NCBI GenBank assembly: GCA_000831005.1
Contig: CP007152.1
Span: 2,170,001-2,234,000, forward strand
Reading direction: 5' to 3'
DNA from: Marinobacter salarius
GTDB lineage: Bacteria > Pseudomonadota > Gammaproteobacteria > Pseudomonadales > Oleiphilaceae
Length of the DNA: 64,000 bases
Shown here: positions 30,508-42,017 of the stretch, piece after piece
Position numbering within the stretch: position 1 is the stretch's first letter
How the letters are laid out: every line of letters begins with the position of its first letter
Notes under the pieces: generated by a model
Told to the model about the DNA's origin: nothing
Database searches by the model: none
Seen by the model: the letters and a program-made list of their open reading frames with translations, nothing else
Position numbers and translations under genes: made by a program

Positions 30508-30686
30508 GAATCGTTGATCCGGAGTCGGACAGAAAATTTACCGTGCGTAATCGTGCCGGAAAAGCGCGCATTGTAGCCCAGTAGTACCAGACTGGTCACG
30601 AAATCGGCGCGATTGACTGAGTCGATGGTCGTATGGGTTGTGATTCCTCCGCTACAATGTGCGCTGAGATGTCGTCAGGGAATGGA

Positions 30687-32303
30687 ATGCCTACTCCATA
30701 CGAAACACCAATCGGGTCGTGGACCCGGCCAACCACTTTTTTCTGGGCTGCGACCGGGGCAACCTTTGGTCTCGCGAACGTGTGGCAGTTCCCCTACCTG
30801 GCCGGCCAGCATGGCGGCGGGTTGTTCATATTGCTGTACCTGGCGTGCCTGTTGCTGGTCACGCTGCCGTTGATGGTCACCGAATCCGCGATGGGAAGAT
30901 ACGCCCGCCATGGATTGGTGCTGGCGATGGATGGTTTCGTTCGCAGCGCGCGACGGTCCCGGGCGTGGATGTGGGCTGGTCGTCTGGGGGTGTTGGCGGC
31001 TTTTCTGGTGCTTTCCTTTACGGCTGTTTTCGGTGCCATCGCTCTGGCCTACGTATTCTACGGAGCCATGGGCCGGTTTATTGGCGCCGGCGAGGCTGAA
31101 GCCGCAGGTATCCTCTCCGCGTTGGTGTCGGACTCGCGGGACTATCGCGTGTTCATGGGCTGGCACGGGTTCTTCCTGTTGCTGGTGGTGTGGGTGTCGA
31201 TGCAGGGCGTGGTGGACGGTGTCGAGCGTGCAGTACGGGTGGTGGCACCGGCGATGATGCTGATTCTGCTGGCGCTCTGCGGTCTGGCCGCCTGGAGTGG
31301 GGATTTCCGCAGTGCGTCGGACTTCATGCTGGATTTCCGCCCCGCCGACGTGACCCTGGACAGTTTGCGGGCGGCGTTGTTTCACGCGTTTTTCACTCTT
31401 GGGCTCGGAATGGGCGTGTGGACCCTGTTCGGTGCCTATACACCCGCGGACACGCGCCTTAAGCGTTCCGTGCTGGCTGTGGTGTTGATGGACACCCTGA
31501 TCGCCATCGGGGCCGGGTTGGCGATTTATTCGTTGGCGCCCGATGGCCATTCCATGGAAGGTGAGCGCGGGTTCGGGCTGCTTTTCCTGTCGCTGCCGGT
31601 GGCCCTGGCGGATCTGCCGGGCAGTCAGTTTCTGGTGGCGGCCGTGTTCCTGGTCATCGTGATGATTGTGTGGACGACGTCTCTTTCATTGCTTGAGCCG
31701 GTGGTTGGTTGGTTCCAGGAGTGGACAGGCGCACCAAGGGGCTTGTCCGCCTTTCTGATGGGCAGCTCAGTCTGGCTGGCGGGGCTTGGGTCGTTGCTGT
31801 CCTTCAATCTATGGTCCGACGAGCGTTTCGCCGGGGGCACCTTATTCCGCTGGCTTGAGCTGATCACGGGTGGCCTGCTGATTCCACTGGTGAGTATCCT
31901 GATATCCGTCTTCGCGGGCTGGTACCTGACCCGAAATCTGACCTTCACCATACTGGGAAAGGCACCACGTCTGATTGGCCGTATATGGTTCTGGGTGATG
32001 CGCTTGATCTTGCCGCTGGTGGTGGCGTATATCGGCCTGCAGTACACCGCCACGTCGCTGGTGGCGTTGTGCGACAGCGGTAGCAACGGATTGTGGTGCA
32101 AACCTACCGTAGAGTTGGCGCCAAGCTCAATGACGCCAACTGCCCCCGATGCGGGTGATTCCAACAATGAAGCCGGTGATGCTGGTGGGGGTGGCGAGCC
32201 AGAGACCAATCCGGGCGAGCCAGGAGAGAAGAGCGGTAAGAATGGCCCGGCTGGGCAGGAAAGTGACCCCAACAACGGTGATATCCTTTATCATAGCGTC
32301 TGA
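30687..32303 (+). CDS. Sodium-dependent transporter, NSS/SNF family
   Basis: Na+-coupled symporter with LeuT fold, probably for an amino acid or similar solute. The TM1 signature GLANVWQFPYLAGQHGGG matches the bacterial NSS pattern, and about 11-12 hydrophobic helices follow. ATG 30687 is selected (AGGGA five to six bases upstream); open codons upstream run into the divergent smpB promoter. An unusual hydrophilic tail of about 60 residues rich in Gly, Glu, Pro, Asn and Asp (PDAGDSNNEAGDAGGGGEPE onward) follows the last helix. Substrate cannot be predicted. Length 538. Confidence 0.88.
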   Translation: MPTPYETPIGSWTRPTTFFWAATGATFGLANVWQFPYLAGQHGGGLFILLYLACLLLVTLPLMVTESAMGRYARHGLVLAMDGFVRSARRSRAWMWAGRLGVLAAFLVLSFTAVFGAIALAYVFYGAMGRFIGAGEAEAAGILSALVSDSRDYRVFMGWHGFFLLLVVWVSMQGVVDGVERAVRVVAPAMMLILLALCGLAAWSGDFRSASDFMLDFRPADVTLDSLRAALFHAFFTLGLGMGVWTLFGAYTPADTRLKRSVLAVVLMDTLIAIGAGLAIYSLAPDGHSMEGERGFGLLFLSLPVALADLPGSQFLVAAVFLVIVMIVWTTSLSLLEPVVGWFQEWTGAPRGLSAFLMGSSVWLAGLGSLLSFNLWSDERFAGGTLFRWLELITGGLLIPLVSILISVFAGWYLTRNLTFTILGKAPRLIGRIWFWVMRLILPLVVAYIGLQYTATSLVALCDSGSNGLWCKPTVELAPSSMTPTAPDAGDSNNEAGDAGGGGEPETNPGEPGEKSGKNGPAGQESDPNNGDILYHSV

Positions 32304-32384
32304 TATTGGCGTCCCGATTAAAGGGGCTCCCCCTTTGCAGGGTCTTCAACTCAAGAGTATTCGCAAGCAGGACGTCCGGTTCCA

Positions 32385-32825
32385 ATGCCCCATCAGATCG
32401 ACAAGACCGCGCTGGTTATGCACTCGGCGGAACGCATGTTCCACCTGGTCAACGATGTTGCCAGCTACCCCGACTTTCTTCCCTGGTGTTCAGCCAGCCA
32501 GGTGCACGAGCAGACAGACCACGAAATCATGGCATCCATGGATATCGCCAAAGGTGGTATCCGTCACCGGCTGACCACGCGCAACCAGCTGTACCTGCCG
32601 CATACCATTGAAATGAGCCTGGTGGATGGCCCTTTCCGTAACCTTAGCGGTCGTTGGCAGTTCAAGCCCCTGCAGAATAACGCCTGCAAGGTGATTCTCA
32701 CGCTGGAATTTGAGTTTTCCGGATCCTTGTCGAGGATGACGTTCGGGCCGGTCTTCAATCAGGCTGCGAATACCATGGTGGACGCGTTCTGCCGTCGCGC
32801 AGACCAAGTGTATCTCGGGGGATAA
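32385..32825 (+). CDS. ratA: START-domain ubiquinone-binding protein RatA
   Basis: Small SRPBCC/START-fold protein of the RatA/Coq10 family, 146 residues, implicated in ubiquinone function and named as a ribosome-association toxin in E. coli. Motifs MFHLVNDVASYPDFLPWC and EFEFSGSLSRMTFGPVF are diagnostic. It is followed two bases after its stop by ratB, the standard pair, typically near smpB as here. The frame is intact. Confidence 0.92.
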   Translation: MPHQIDKTALVMHSAERMFHLVNDVASYPDFLPWCSASQVHEQTDHEIMASMDIAKGGIRHRLTTRNQLYLPHTIEMSLVDGPFRNLSGRWQFKPLQNNACKVILTLEFEFSGSLSRMTFGPVFNQAANTMVDAFCRRADQVYLGG

Positions 32826-32827
32826 CA

Positions 32828-33109
32828 ATGATTCGAGTTGAGGTGGCCTTTGCCAGGCCAGACAGGCAGGAAATCATCAGCTTGAGTGTCGAAGAGGGCA
32901 CCACGGCTGTGGAGGCTGTGAAGCGTTCCGGCATTGTTGCCATATTTCCTGAGGTCGATCCGGAAAATGGCGATATGGGGATCTTCGGTAAGGTGATCAA
33001 GAATCCGTCCGCCCACGAGTTGCGGGACGGCGACCGGGTTGAAGTTTACCGGCCGCTGCAGATCGACCCCAAGCAGGCCCGGCTTAACCGGGCAAAGAAG
33101 AAGGGCTAA
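32828..33109 (+). CDS. ratB: RnfH/RatB ubiquitin-fold protein
   Basis: 93-residue beta-grasp protein of the RnfH family (RVEVAFARPDRQEIISLSVE, GIFGKVI, DGDRVEVYRPLQIDPKQAR). Exact function is unknown. It is tightly coupled to ratA (stop and start two bases apart) and ends with a basic tail RLNRAKKKG. Convergent with bamE. Confidence 0.92.
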   Translation: MIRVEVAFARPDRQEIISLSVEEGTTAVEAVKRSGIVAIFPEVDPENGDMGIFGKVIKNPSAHELRDGDRVEVYRPLQIDPKQARLNRAKKKG

Positions 33110-33123
33110 GGCTTGAGGCTGGC

Positions 33124-33450
33124 TCAGTAGGCGGGCGTTTCTTCCAGCAGCTGGGCTTCGTAATGGGAATACTGGTCGTTATCGTAGTAGACGATGACCC
33201 GTTGTTCCTTGATATCGCCACCACTGCGCTGGAAGGTATACACATAGTACTCCCGGGACGGATCGGCGGGGTTGGTCATCAGCGGGGTGCCCAGCAAGGA
33301 GTGGACCTGGCTGCGGGACATGCCCTCGGCCAGTGATGTCAGCTCTTCGTCGGTCAGTATGTTCCCCTGTTGTACGTTGATCTTGTATACGCCTGGGAAA
33401 ACACAGCCAGCCATGATGAGAGTTAGAATGAGAGCTGTGAGCTTTTGCAT
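33124..33450 (-). CDS. bamE: Outer membrane assembly lipoprotein BamE
   Basis: Lipoprotein of the BAM outer-membrane protein insertion complex, 108 residues. Signal peptide with lipobox MAGC (Cys16), then GVYKINVQQGN and the GMSRSQVHSLLGTP / YYVYTFQ blocks typical of the SmpA/OmlA fold. Divergent from fur, an arrangement common in Pseudomonas (omlA-fur). Confidence 0.94.
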   Translation of the reverse strand: MQKLTALILTLIMAGCVFPGVYKINVQQGNILTDEELTSLAEGMSRSQVHSLLGTPLMTNPADPSREYYVYTFQRSGGDIKEQRVIVYYDNDQYSHYEAQLLEETPAY

Positions 33451-33572
33451 CGCCGGGGGAAATCCTCTATCTTGAAATCGCCTGCCAGGGGCAGGTGTGA
33501 CACGGTCTGACCGTTAACATGCGGCTTCATCATACCGGAAGCCGTGAGGCACACCAAAGAGTGAATCGTAAC

Positions 33573-33983
33573 ATGTCATCCGAAAACACCGAATTACGAA
33601 AAGTCGGTCTTAAAGTCACTCTGCCAAGAGTGAAGATCTTCAATATTCTGGAGAACTCCGAGGAGCATCACCTCAGCGCCGAGGATGTGTACAAAAAGCT
33701 CCTCGAACAGGGTGATGACGTGGGCCTGGCAACCGTCTACCGGGTGCTGACTCAGTTTGAGGCAGCTGGCCTGGTTCTGCGCCACAACTTTGAAGGTGGG
33801 CACGCCGTATTTGAGATGGCCGGCGACGATCATCATGATCACATGGTCTGCACTCAGACCGGCGAGGTCATTGAATTCGTCGATGAGGTGATCGAAGAGC
33901 GGCAGCAAAAGATTGCCAAAGAACGAGGCTATGAGATTGTCGATCACAGCCTGATTCTTTACGTCAAACCCCTCAAATCCTGA
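33573..33983 (+). CDS. fur: Ferric uptake regulator Fur
   Basis: Fe2+-dependent repressor of iron acquisition, 136 residues. Winged-helix N-terminal half (GLKVTLPRVKIF, LATVYRVLTQFEAAGLV) and metal-binding dimerisation half (DDHHDHMVCTQTGEVIEFVD). The C-terminus stops at LYVKPLKS and lacks the distal Cys-rich tail of E. coli Fur, as in pseudomonad Fur. ATG 33573 gives the conserved MSSENTELRKVGLK; GTG 33561 is possible. Divergent from bamE. The stop codon lies in a small hairpin (33976-33997). Confidence 0.94.
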   Translation: MSSENTELRKVGLKVTLPRVKIFNILENSEEHHLSAEDVYKKLLEQGDDVGLATVYRVLTQFEAAGLVLRHNFEGGHAVFEMAGDDHHDHMVCTQTGEVIEFVDEVIEERQQKIAKERGYEIVDHSLILYVKPLKS

Positions 33984-34004
33984 TCATTCAGGATTTGTTC
34001 CGGA

Positions 34005-34039
34005 AAAAGAAAAAAGGGGGCGGGGTTTTAGCCCGCCCC
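34005..34039 (-). terminator. recN terminator
   Basis: On the minus strand the stem GGGGCGGG (34039-34032) pairs with CCCGCCCC and is followed by a long T-run. It lies about 50 bp after the recN stop. Confidence 0.88.
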
Positions 34040-34086
34040 AACAACTCTCAGGATCGAGAGGGGAATACGCTTACCTTTCAAACTGT

Positions 34087-35766
34087 TCAGTGATGCGTAG
34101 CCTGGCCTTTCGTGAACATTTCGTGGGCATGGGCAATGGTGTGTTCGGTCATATCCACACCACCGAGCATTCTTGCCACTTCGCTGACCCTGCCATTGTC
34201 GTCCAATGACTCGATCTTCGAGTAAGTGGCGTCTGATTCCGTAAACTTGCTGACGAACAGGTGCTGATGGCACTGGGCCGCTACCTGGGCAAGATGGGTG
34301 ACGCACAACACCTGTCCATTACTGCCCAGGCTGCGAAGCAAGCGACCAACCACTTCGGCGGTGCCGCCACCAATGCCTACATCCACCTCGTCAAAGACCA
34401 GTGTTGGTGTGGTGGAAGTTTGCGCAACCACCACCTGAATGGCCAGGCTGATGCGTGAGAGTTCGCCACCCGAGGCTACCTTGGCTAGCGGACGTGCGGG
34501 TTGGCCCGGGTTGGCGCTGACCAGGAATTCAATGTCTTCCAGGCCGTGGGGCGCAGGCTCGTCGCCTTTGTTGCGGCTCAGGTGGGTTACGAACTGGACC
34601 GCTGGCATGCTCAGTTGGGCGAGCTCCTCCGCGATGCGCTGATCGAGGTTGGCAGCAGCCTGTTGGCGTGCGTTCGACAACTCGGTGGCCAGGGTATTGA
34701 AGTGGCTTCGCTGTTCTTCCAGTTCCGCCTCCAGCTTCTCAACGCTGCCCTCGCCGTCGTCCAGCGATGCCAGTTCGGCACTCAGGCTCTGGTGGAATTC
34801 CGGGAGAGTCTCCGGTGTGATGCGGTGCTTGCGGGCCATCTGGTAAATGGCACTCAGGCGCTCTTCCACTTCGGCCAGTCGGGCTGGGTCGGCGTCGTAA
34901 TCTTCCACAAAGTGGCGCAGGTTGTCGCCAGCCTCGGTGATCTGAATCTGGGCTTCATTCAGCATCTGGATGGTTTCCGTCAGTGCCGGTACCTCCACCG
35001 GCAACTGCTCCAGTTGCTGTAAAGCCTGGCGCACCAGATCCGCTGCGCTATTCTCATCTTCCGTGCATAGCAGGGTAGCCTGATGGCTGTTGTGTAGCAC
35101 CGTGTCGGCATGGCTGAGCCGTTCCTGTTCTTTCTCCAGCTCTGCCTGCTCTCCGTCTTCCAGCGCCAGGCGATCCAGTTCTTCCACCTGGTAGCGCAGT
35201 AGCTGCAGGCGGGCTTCTGTCTCATCGGCATTCTGCTGGCGTTCGGTCAGCCGCTGGCGGGTTTTGTGCCAGGCTTTCCATGCATCCCTGGTTTGCTCTC
35301 CCAACGCTTCTGCGCCAGCGAACTCGTCCAGCAGTTTGCGGTGAGTCTCCTTGCGCAGCAGGGACTGGTGCTGGTGCTGGCTGTGGATGTCCATCAAGGC
35401 GCTGCCCAGATCTTTCAGGTGGGCAAGGGGGCAGGGCTGGCCGTTGATGTAGGCGCGAGAGCGGCCATCCTTGCTGATCACTCGGCGCAGGATGCATTCG
35501 TTGTCATCGTCGAGCTCATGGTTTTCCAGCCATTGCCGGGCTTCGGCAATGCGGGACACGTCGAAAGTAGCGGTAATATCGGCGCGTTTGGCACCATGGC
35601 GTACGGCGCCAGCGTCGGCGCGCCCGCCCATGGCAAGGCCGAGGGCGTCCAGGACAATGGATTTGCCGGCACCGGTCTCTCCGGTCAGCGCCGTCATACC
35701 CTTTCCAAACTGAAGTTCGACCCGCTCGGCAATGGCGTAATTGGAAACAGTGAGCTGTGTGAGCAT
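34087..35766 (-). CDS. recN: DNA repair protein RecN
   Basis: SMC-like ATPase acting in recombinational double-strand-break repair, 559 residues, full length. The Walker A GETGAGKS is at residues 29-36, with long coiled-coil arms in the middle (LQLLRYQVEELDRL; VEKLEAELEEQ). The ABC signature ASGGELSR and Walker B TLVFDEVDVGIGG lie in the C-terminal half. Two LexA boxes precede the start, so it is an SOS gene. The frame is intact. Confidence 0.96.
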   Translation of the reverse strand: MLTQLTVSNYAIAERVELQFGKGMTALTGETGAGKSIVLDALGLAMGGRADAGAVRHGAKRADITATFDVSRIAEARQWLENHELDDDNECILRRVISKDGRSRAYINGQPCPLAHLKDLGSALMDIHSQHQHQSLLRKETHRKLLDEFAGAEALGEQTRDAWKAWHKTRQRLTERQQNADETEARLQLLRYQVEELDRLALEDGEQAELEKEQERLSHADTVLHNSHQATLLCTEDENSAADLVRQALQQLEQLPVEVPALTETIQMLNEAQIQITEAGDNLRHFVEDYDADPARLAEVEERLSAIYQMARKHRITPETLPEFHQSLSAELASLDDGEGSVEKLEAELEEQRSHFNTLATELSNARQQAAANLDQRIAEELAQLSMPAVQFVTHLSRNKGDEPAPHGLEDIEFLVSANPGQPARPLAKVASGGELSRISLAIQVVVAQTSTTPTLVFDEVDVGIGGGTAEVVGRLLRSLGSNGQVLCVTHLAQVAAQCHQHLFVSKFTESDATYSKIESLDDNGRVSEVARMLGGVDMTEHTIAHAHEMFTKGQATHH

Positions 35767-35795
35767 GCAGAGGTCCTCCGCTCAATTCCTGAATA

Positions 35796-35811
35796 CTGTG
35801 ATTACATACAG
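35796..35811. promoter_or_regulatory. LexA box 1 (recN)
   Basis: CTGTGATTACATACAG: CTG-N10-CAG SOS operator 30 bp upstream of recN. Confidence 0.85.
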
Positions 35812-35814
35812 TGA

Positions 35815-35830
35815 CTGTGAATATATACAG
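35815..35830. promoter_or_regulatory. LexA box 2 (recN)
   Basis: CTGTGAATATATACAG: near-consensus SOS operator, 19 bp from box 1, so two LexA dimers could sit side by side. Confidence 0.9.
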
Positions 35831-35888
35831 GGTTTTTGCTGTTTGCAAACATCGGCTGGCGAATTTGTGAATGAATGAGGTGCGCAAC

Positions 35889-35917
35889 GGTTGAAACATC
35901 CGATACGGGCCCCATAT
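35889..35917 (+). promoter_or_regulatory. Sigma-32 heat-shock promoter of grpE
   Basis: GGTTGAAA (-35) then 13 bases then CCCCATAT (-10), close to the RpoH consensus CTTGAAA-N11-16-CCCCATNT, about 95 bp before the grpE ATG. Confidence 0.82.
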
Positions 35918-36012
35918 CCGTTCGCAAACATGTTTTTTTCGGCCCATGGCGGTCGGAAACCAAACGTTAACTGGCCGGTCGTCTGGCCGCCGACGATCAA
36001 GCAGGAGTAGTC

Positions 36013-36617
36013 ATGAGCGCTGACGAGAATCGTAACGAACAGGTGGAAGAAGAGTTGAAAGACACTGCGGAAGCCGCTCCCGAGGAAGAAACGGCGACGG
36101 AAGACAGTGCCGAAGCCGCTCCGGAAAGCGAAGTTGAGGCCCTGAAGGCCCGGGCGCAGGAGTTTCAGGAGCAGATGTTGCGTTCCCAGGCGGAGATGCA
36201 GAATGTTCGCCGTCGCGCTGAGATCGATGTGGAGAAAGCCCACAAATTCGCGCTGGAGAAGTTTGTGAAGGAGCTTCTGCCGGTCGCTGACAGTCTGGAA
36301 AAGGCGGTTGAAAGCACAGAGGGGCATGAAAGTGCCGGCGAACTGGTGGCCTCTATTCGTGAAGGGGTCGAGATGACTCTTAATCTGTTCATGGGGAGTC
36401 TAGGCAAGTTCAATGTGGTTCAGCTTAACCCCGTGGGTGAGCCGTTTGATCCCCAGCAGCACGAGGCCATGTCCATGGTGCCGGCACCTGATGCCGAGCC
36501 CAACAGTGTGGTGGCTGTGGTCCAGAAGGGCTACACCCTGAACGATCGCCTTGTTCGTCCCGCGATGGTGGTGGTCGCCAAGCTGAAGACGCGCCAAAAA
36601 TCGACGAGCAGGCTTGA
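36013..36617 (+). CDS. grpE: Nucleotide exchange factor GrpE (frameshifted)
   Basis: Cytoplasmic co-chaperone that releases ADP from DnaK. Acidic N-terminal region ([15 protein letters not shown]), long helix ([17 protein letters not shown]) and C-terminal beta domain ([35 protein letters not shown]). As read it runs to 36642 with a wrong tail. AAGCTGAA near 36582 repaired to AAGGCTGAA gives [13 protein letters not shown] and a stop at 36617, 201 residues. First in grpE-dnaK-dnaJ behind a sigma-32 promoter. Confidence 0.95.
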
Positions 36618-36727
36618 AAAGCAGATTAAAGCGCCAATATAGCCAGTAAACAGGCGGCGCACCGGGACTCCGGGGCAACTTTCAAGGCAGCCGGAACTGA
36701 ATTGAACAACCGAATTGGAGTAATTGC

Positions 36728-38651
36728 ATGAGTAAGATCATTGGTATCGACCTGGGAACCACAAACTCCTGTGTAGCCATTATGGATGGCGACAAGGTCA
36801 AGGTTATCGAAAACGCCGAGGGTGATCGCACTACCCCGTCCATCGTGGCGTATACCGAAGACGGTGAAACGCTGGTAGGTCAATCTGCCAAGCGCCAGGC
36901 GGTCACCAACCCGAACAACACCCTCTACGCCATCAAGCGTCTGATCGGTCGTCGCTTTGAAGACGACGTGGTCCAGAAAGACATCAAGATGGTGCCGTAC
37001 AAGATCGCCAAGGCAGACAACGGTGATGCCTGGGTCGAAGTGAAAGGCGAGAAGATGGCGCCGCCGCAGGTGTCTGCGGAAATCATCAAGAAGATGAAGA
37101 AAACCGCAGAAGACTATCTGGGCGAGAAAGTGACCGAAGCGGTTATCACCGTGCCGGCCTACTTCAACGACAGCCAGCGTCAGGCCACCAAAGACGCCGG
37201 CAAGATCGCTGGTCTGGACGTGAAGCGGATTATCAACGAGCCAACTGCTGCTGCGTTGGCCTATGGTCTCGACAAGAAGAGCGGTGACCGTACTGTTGCT
37301 GTTTATGACCTGGGTGGTGGCACCTTCGACATCTCCATCATCGAGATCGCCGATGTGGACGGTGAGCACCAGTTCGAAGTGTTGGCCACCAACGGCGACA
37401 CCTTCCTGGGTGGTGAAGACTTTGACATGAAGCTGATCGAGTATCTTGCCGATCAGTTCAAGAAAGACAGTGGCATTGACCTGCGTGGCGACTCGTTGGC
37501 GATGCAGCGACTGAAGGAAGCGGCTGAGAAGGCGAAGATTGAGCTTTCCAGCAGCCAGCAGACCGATGTGAACCTGCCTTACGTGACGGCAGACGCCAGT
37601 GGTCCCAAGCACATGAACGTGAAAGTGACTCGTGCCAAGCTGGAGTCACTGGTTGAAGAGCTGGTCGAGCGCAGTCTCGCGCCGTGCCGCACCGCGCTGG
37701 AAGATTCCGGTGCCAAGATCGGTGAAATCGACGAAGTCATCCTGGTCGGCGGTCAGACCCGCATGCCGATGGTTCAGGAAAAAGTGAAGAACTTCTTCGG
37801 TAAGGAAGCGCGTAAGGACGTGAACCCGGATGAAGCTGTAGCCATGGGTGCTGCCATCCAGGCGGCCGTGCTCTCCGGTGATGTGAAAGACGTTCTGCTG
37901 CTGGACGTTACCCCGCTGACCCTGGGTATCGAAACCATGGGTGGCGTGGCGACACCGCTGATCGACAAGAACACCACGATCCCGACCAAGAAGTCGCAGA
38001 CTTTCTCCACTGCGGATGACAACCAGACTGCAGTGACCATTCACGTGGTCCAGGGTGAGCGGAAGCAGGCGACACAGAACAAGTCACTGGGTCGCTTCGA
38101 CCTGGCGGACATTCCGCCGGCGCCCCGTGGTACGCCGCAGATCGAAGTCACCTTCGATATCGATGCCAACGGTATCCTGAACGTGTCGGCCAAAGACAAG
38201 GCGACCGGTAAAGAGCAGTCCATCGTCATCAAGCGTCTTCAGGTCTGAACGACGACGAAATCGAGAAGATGGTTCAGGACGCGGAAGCCAACGCCGACGA
38301 GGATCGCAAGTTCGAAGAGCTGGTCCAGGCCCGCAACCAGGGTGACGCGATGGTCCATACCGTGCGCAAGACCCTGGCCGATGCTGGTGACAAAGTGTCT
38401 GACGGCGAGAAAGAGTCTATCGAAGCTGCGATCAAGGAGCTGGAAGAAGCTCTGGCTGGTTCTGACAAGGACGACATCGAGCCAAGACTCAGAAGCTGAC
38501 GGAAGCGTCTTCTGAAATGGCCCAGAAGATGTACGCGGATCAGGCAGAGCAGGCGCAGCAGGCCGGGGGCGAAGAGTCTGCCCAGTCCGGTTCCAGCGAC
38601 GACGCCGTTGATGCCGAGTTTGAAGAAGTCAAAGACGACGACAAGCGATAA
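36728..38651 (+). CDS. dnaK: Chaperone DnaK (two frameshifts)
   Basis: Hsp70 chaperone, 641 residues when repaired (E. coli 638). The nucleotide-binding domain has [19 protein letters not shown] and LVGGQTRMP; the substrate domain begins after [14 protein letters not shown]. Breaks occur at about 38233 (AAGCGTC; AAGGCGTC gives [12 protein letters not shown]) and about 38481 (GAGCCAAG; GAGGCCAAG gives [12 protein letters not shown]). The acidic tail EEVKDDDKR ends at 38651. Loss of DnaK would be strongly deleterious, so these are probably sequence errors. Confidence 0.96.
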
Positions 38652-38673
38652 AACTTAAGATCATCAGGCAGTT

Positions 38674-38710
38674 GGAAAACGCGGGAGCTCTTCCGCGTTT
38701 TCCTCGTTTT
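38674..38710 (+). terminator. dnaK-dnaJ intergenic hairpin
   Basis: Perfect inverted repeat GGAAAACGCGG / CCGCGTTTTCC with an 8-base loop, followed by a short T-rich stretch. It may attenuate or process the message so that DnaJ is made in lower amount than DnaK. Confidence 0.65.
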
Positions 38711-38729
38711 ACCAACAGGGTTTTAGAGC

Positions 38730-40672
<1,943 letters not shown>

Positions 40673-40691
40673 CGACGAGTAAGATTTCGCG

Positions 40692-40720
40692 TGGACACAA
40701 ACTGCCATATTTCGTACAAT
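40692..40720 (+). promoter_or_regulatory. carAB promoter
   Basis: -35 TGGACA (40692-40697), exactly 17 bases, -10 TACAAT (40715-40720). A start near 40727 leaves a leader of about 147 bases before carA. Confidence 0.7.
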
Positions 40721-40766
40721 AAGGCGGTTTAACTGCACCAAGCGTAGCTTTGACAACGCTCAACAG

Positions 40767-40804
40767 AAAAAGCGGGACGGAGTTCAACTCCCTCTCGCTT
40801 TTTT
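40767..40804 (+). terminator. Hairpin terminator in carAB leader (attenuator candidate)
   Basis: AAAAAGCG....GGAGT-TCA-ACTCC....CGCTTTTTT: stem-loop with a six-T tail, 96 bp after dapB but also downstream of the carAB promoter. It can therefore end dapB transcripts and also attenuate carAB. Confidence 0.7.
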
Positions 40805-40873
40805 GCGACCTGAATTTGCGCTTGCGTTCCTGTTCGTGACGAACCTGTACGCCACTCGATGAGGATACAAGCC

Positions 40874-42017
40874 TTGAGTACACCTGCCATCCTTGCACTC
40901 GCAGACGGAAGCCTGTTCTACGGCACCGCCATTGGCGCTGAAGGGGAAACCAGCGGAGAGGTGGTGTTCAACACCGCCATGACCGGTTATCAGGAGATCC
41001 TGACCGACCCGTCCTACTCCCGCCAGATTGTCACCCTCACATACCCTCACATCGGCAGCACCGGTGTGAATGAAGAAGACATCGAATCCGATCGCGTCCA
41101 GGCCTCCGGCCTGATAATCCGTGATCTGCCCCTGCTGGTGAGCAACTGGCGCAGCACCGGCTCGCTACAGGACTACCTGCGCGACAACAACATCGTCGGC
41201 ATTGCCGATATCGATACCCGTCGCCTGACCCGAATCCTGCGGGATAAAGTCCCAGAATGGCGCCGTGGTCGCCGGCGCAGACGCCACGGCCGAGCGTGCT
41301 CTGGAGCTGGCCAACGCTTTTCCGGGCCTGAAAGGCATGGATCTGGCGAAGGAAGTCACCTCGGAAAAAACCTGGACCTGGAGCCAGAGTGAGTGGGATA
41401 TCGAAAGTGGCTATGGCGAGCGCACCGAATCAAAATTCAAGGTCGTCGCCTGGGACTACGGTGTGAAGCTCAACATCCTGCGCATGTTGGCCAGTCGCGG
41501 CTGTGATATCACTGTTGTGCCAGCCCAGACCCCCGCTGCCGATGTGCTGGCGATGAATCCCGATGGTATTTTCCTGTCCAACGGCCCCGGCGACCCCGAG
41601 CCATGTGACTACGCCATCAGCGCCATTCGCGATGTGTTGGAGACCGACATTCCGGTTTTCGGCATCTGTCTTGGCCACCAGTTGCTGGCCCTGGCCAGCG
41701 GGGCCAAGTCCATCAAGATGGGGCATGGCCACCATGGCGCCAACCATCCGGTACAGAACATCGCCGATGGTACCGTGATGATTACCAGTCAGAACCACGG
41801 ATTTGCAGTGGACGAAACCAGCCTGCCGGACAATCTGGAGGCGACCCACAAATCCCTGTTCGACGGTTCTCTGCAGGGAATCCGCCGTACCGACAAGCCA
41901 GCCTACAGTTTTCAGGGTCACCCGGAGGCGAGCCCCGGCCCGCACGACGTAGCGCCGTTGTTTGATGAATTTATCCGCCTGATGGAGCACGTTGATGCCA
42001 AAGCGTACCGACATTAA
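40874..42017 (+). CDS. carA: Carbamoyl-phosphate synthase small subunit (frameshifted)
   Basis: Glutaminase subunit supplying ammonia to CarB for arginine and pyrimidine synthesis, about 381 residues repaired. I favour TTG 40874 ([17 protein letters not shown] eight bases upstream); ATG 40859 contains that ribosome site. Class I amidotransferase triad: nucleophile Cys in [10 protein letters not shown], His/Glu in GHPEASPGP. Near 41250 the frame changes by two missing bases (AAAGTCCCAG; AAAGGCTCCCAG or AAAGGTGCCCAG restores [11 protein letters not shown]). This is one of only two two-base events in the window. Overlaps carB by 23 bp. Confidence 0.94.

Noticed and set aside
36728..38651. Programmed ribosomal frameshifting in dnaK, carB, pnp and others
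   Set aside because: No slippery heptamers or downstream stimulators at the breaks; too many unrelated genes are hit; the tmRNA, which is not translated this way, shows the same defect.
40749..40840. Short leader peptide starting at TTG 40749 in the carAB leader
   Set aside because: No ribosome site and no run of regulatory codons; not enough to call.
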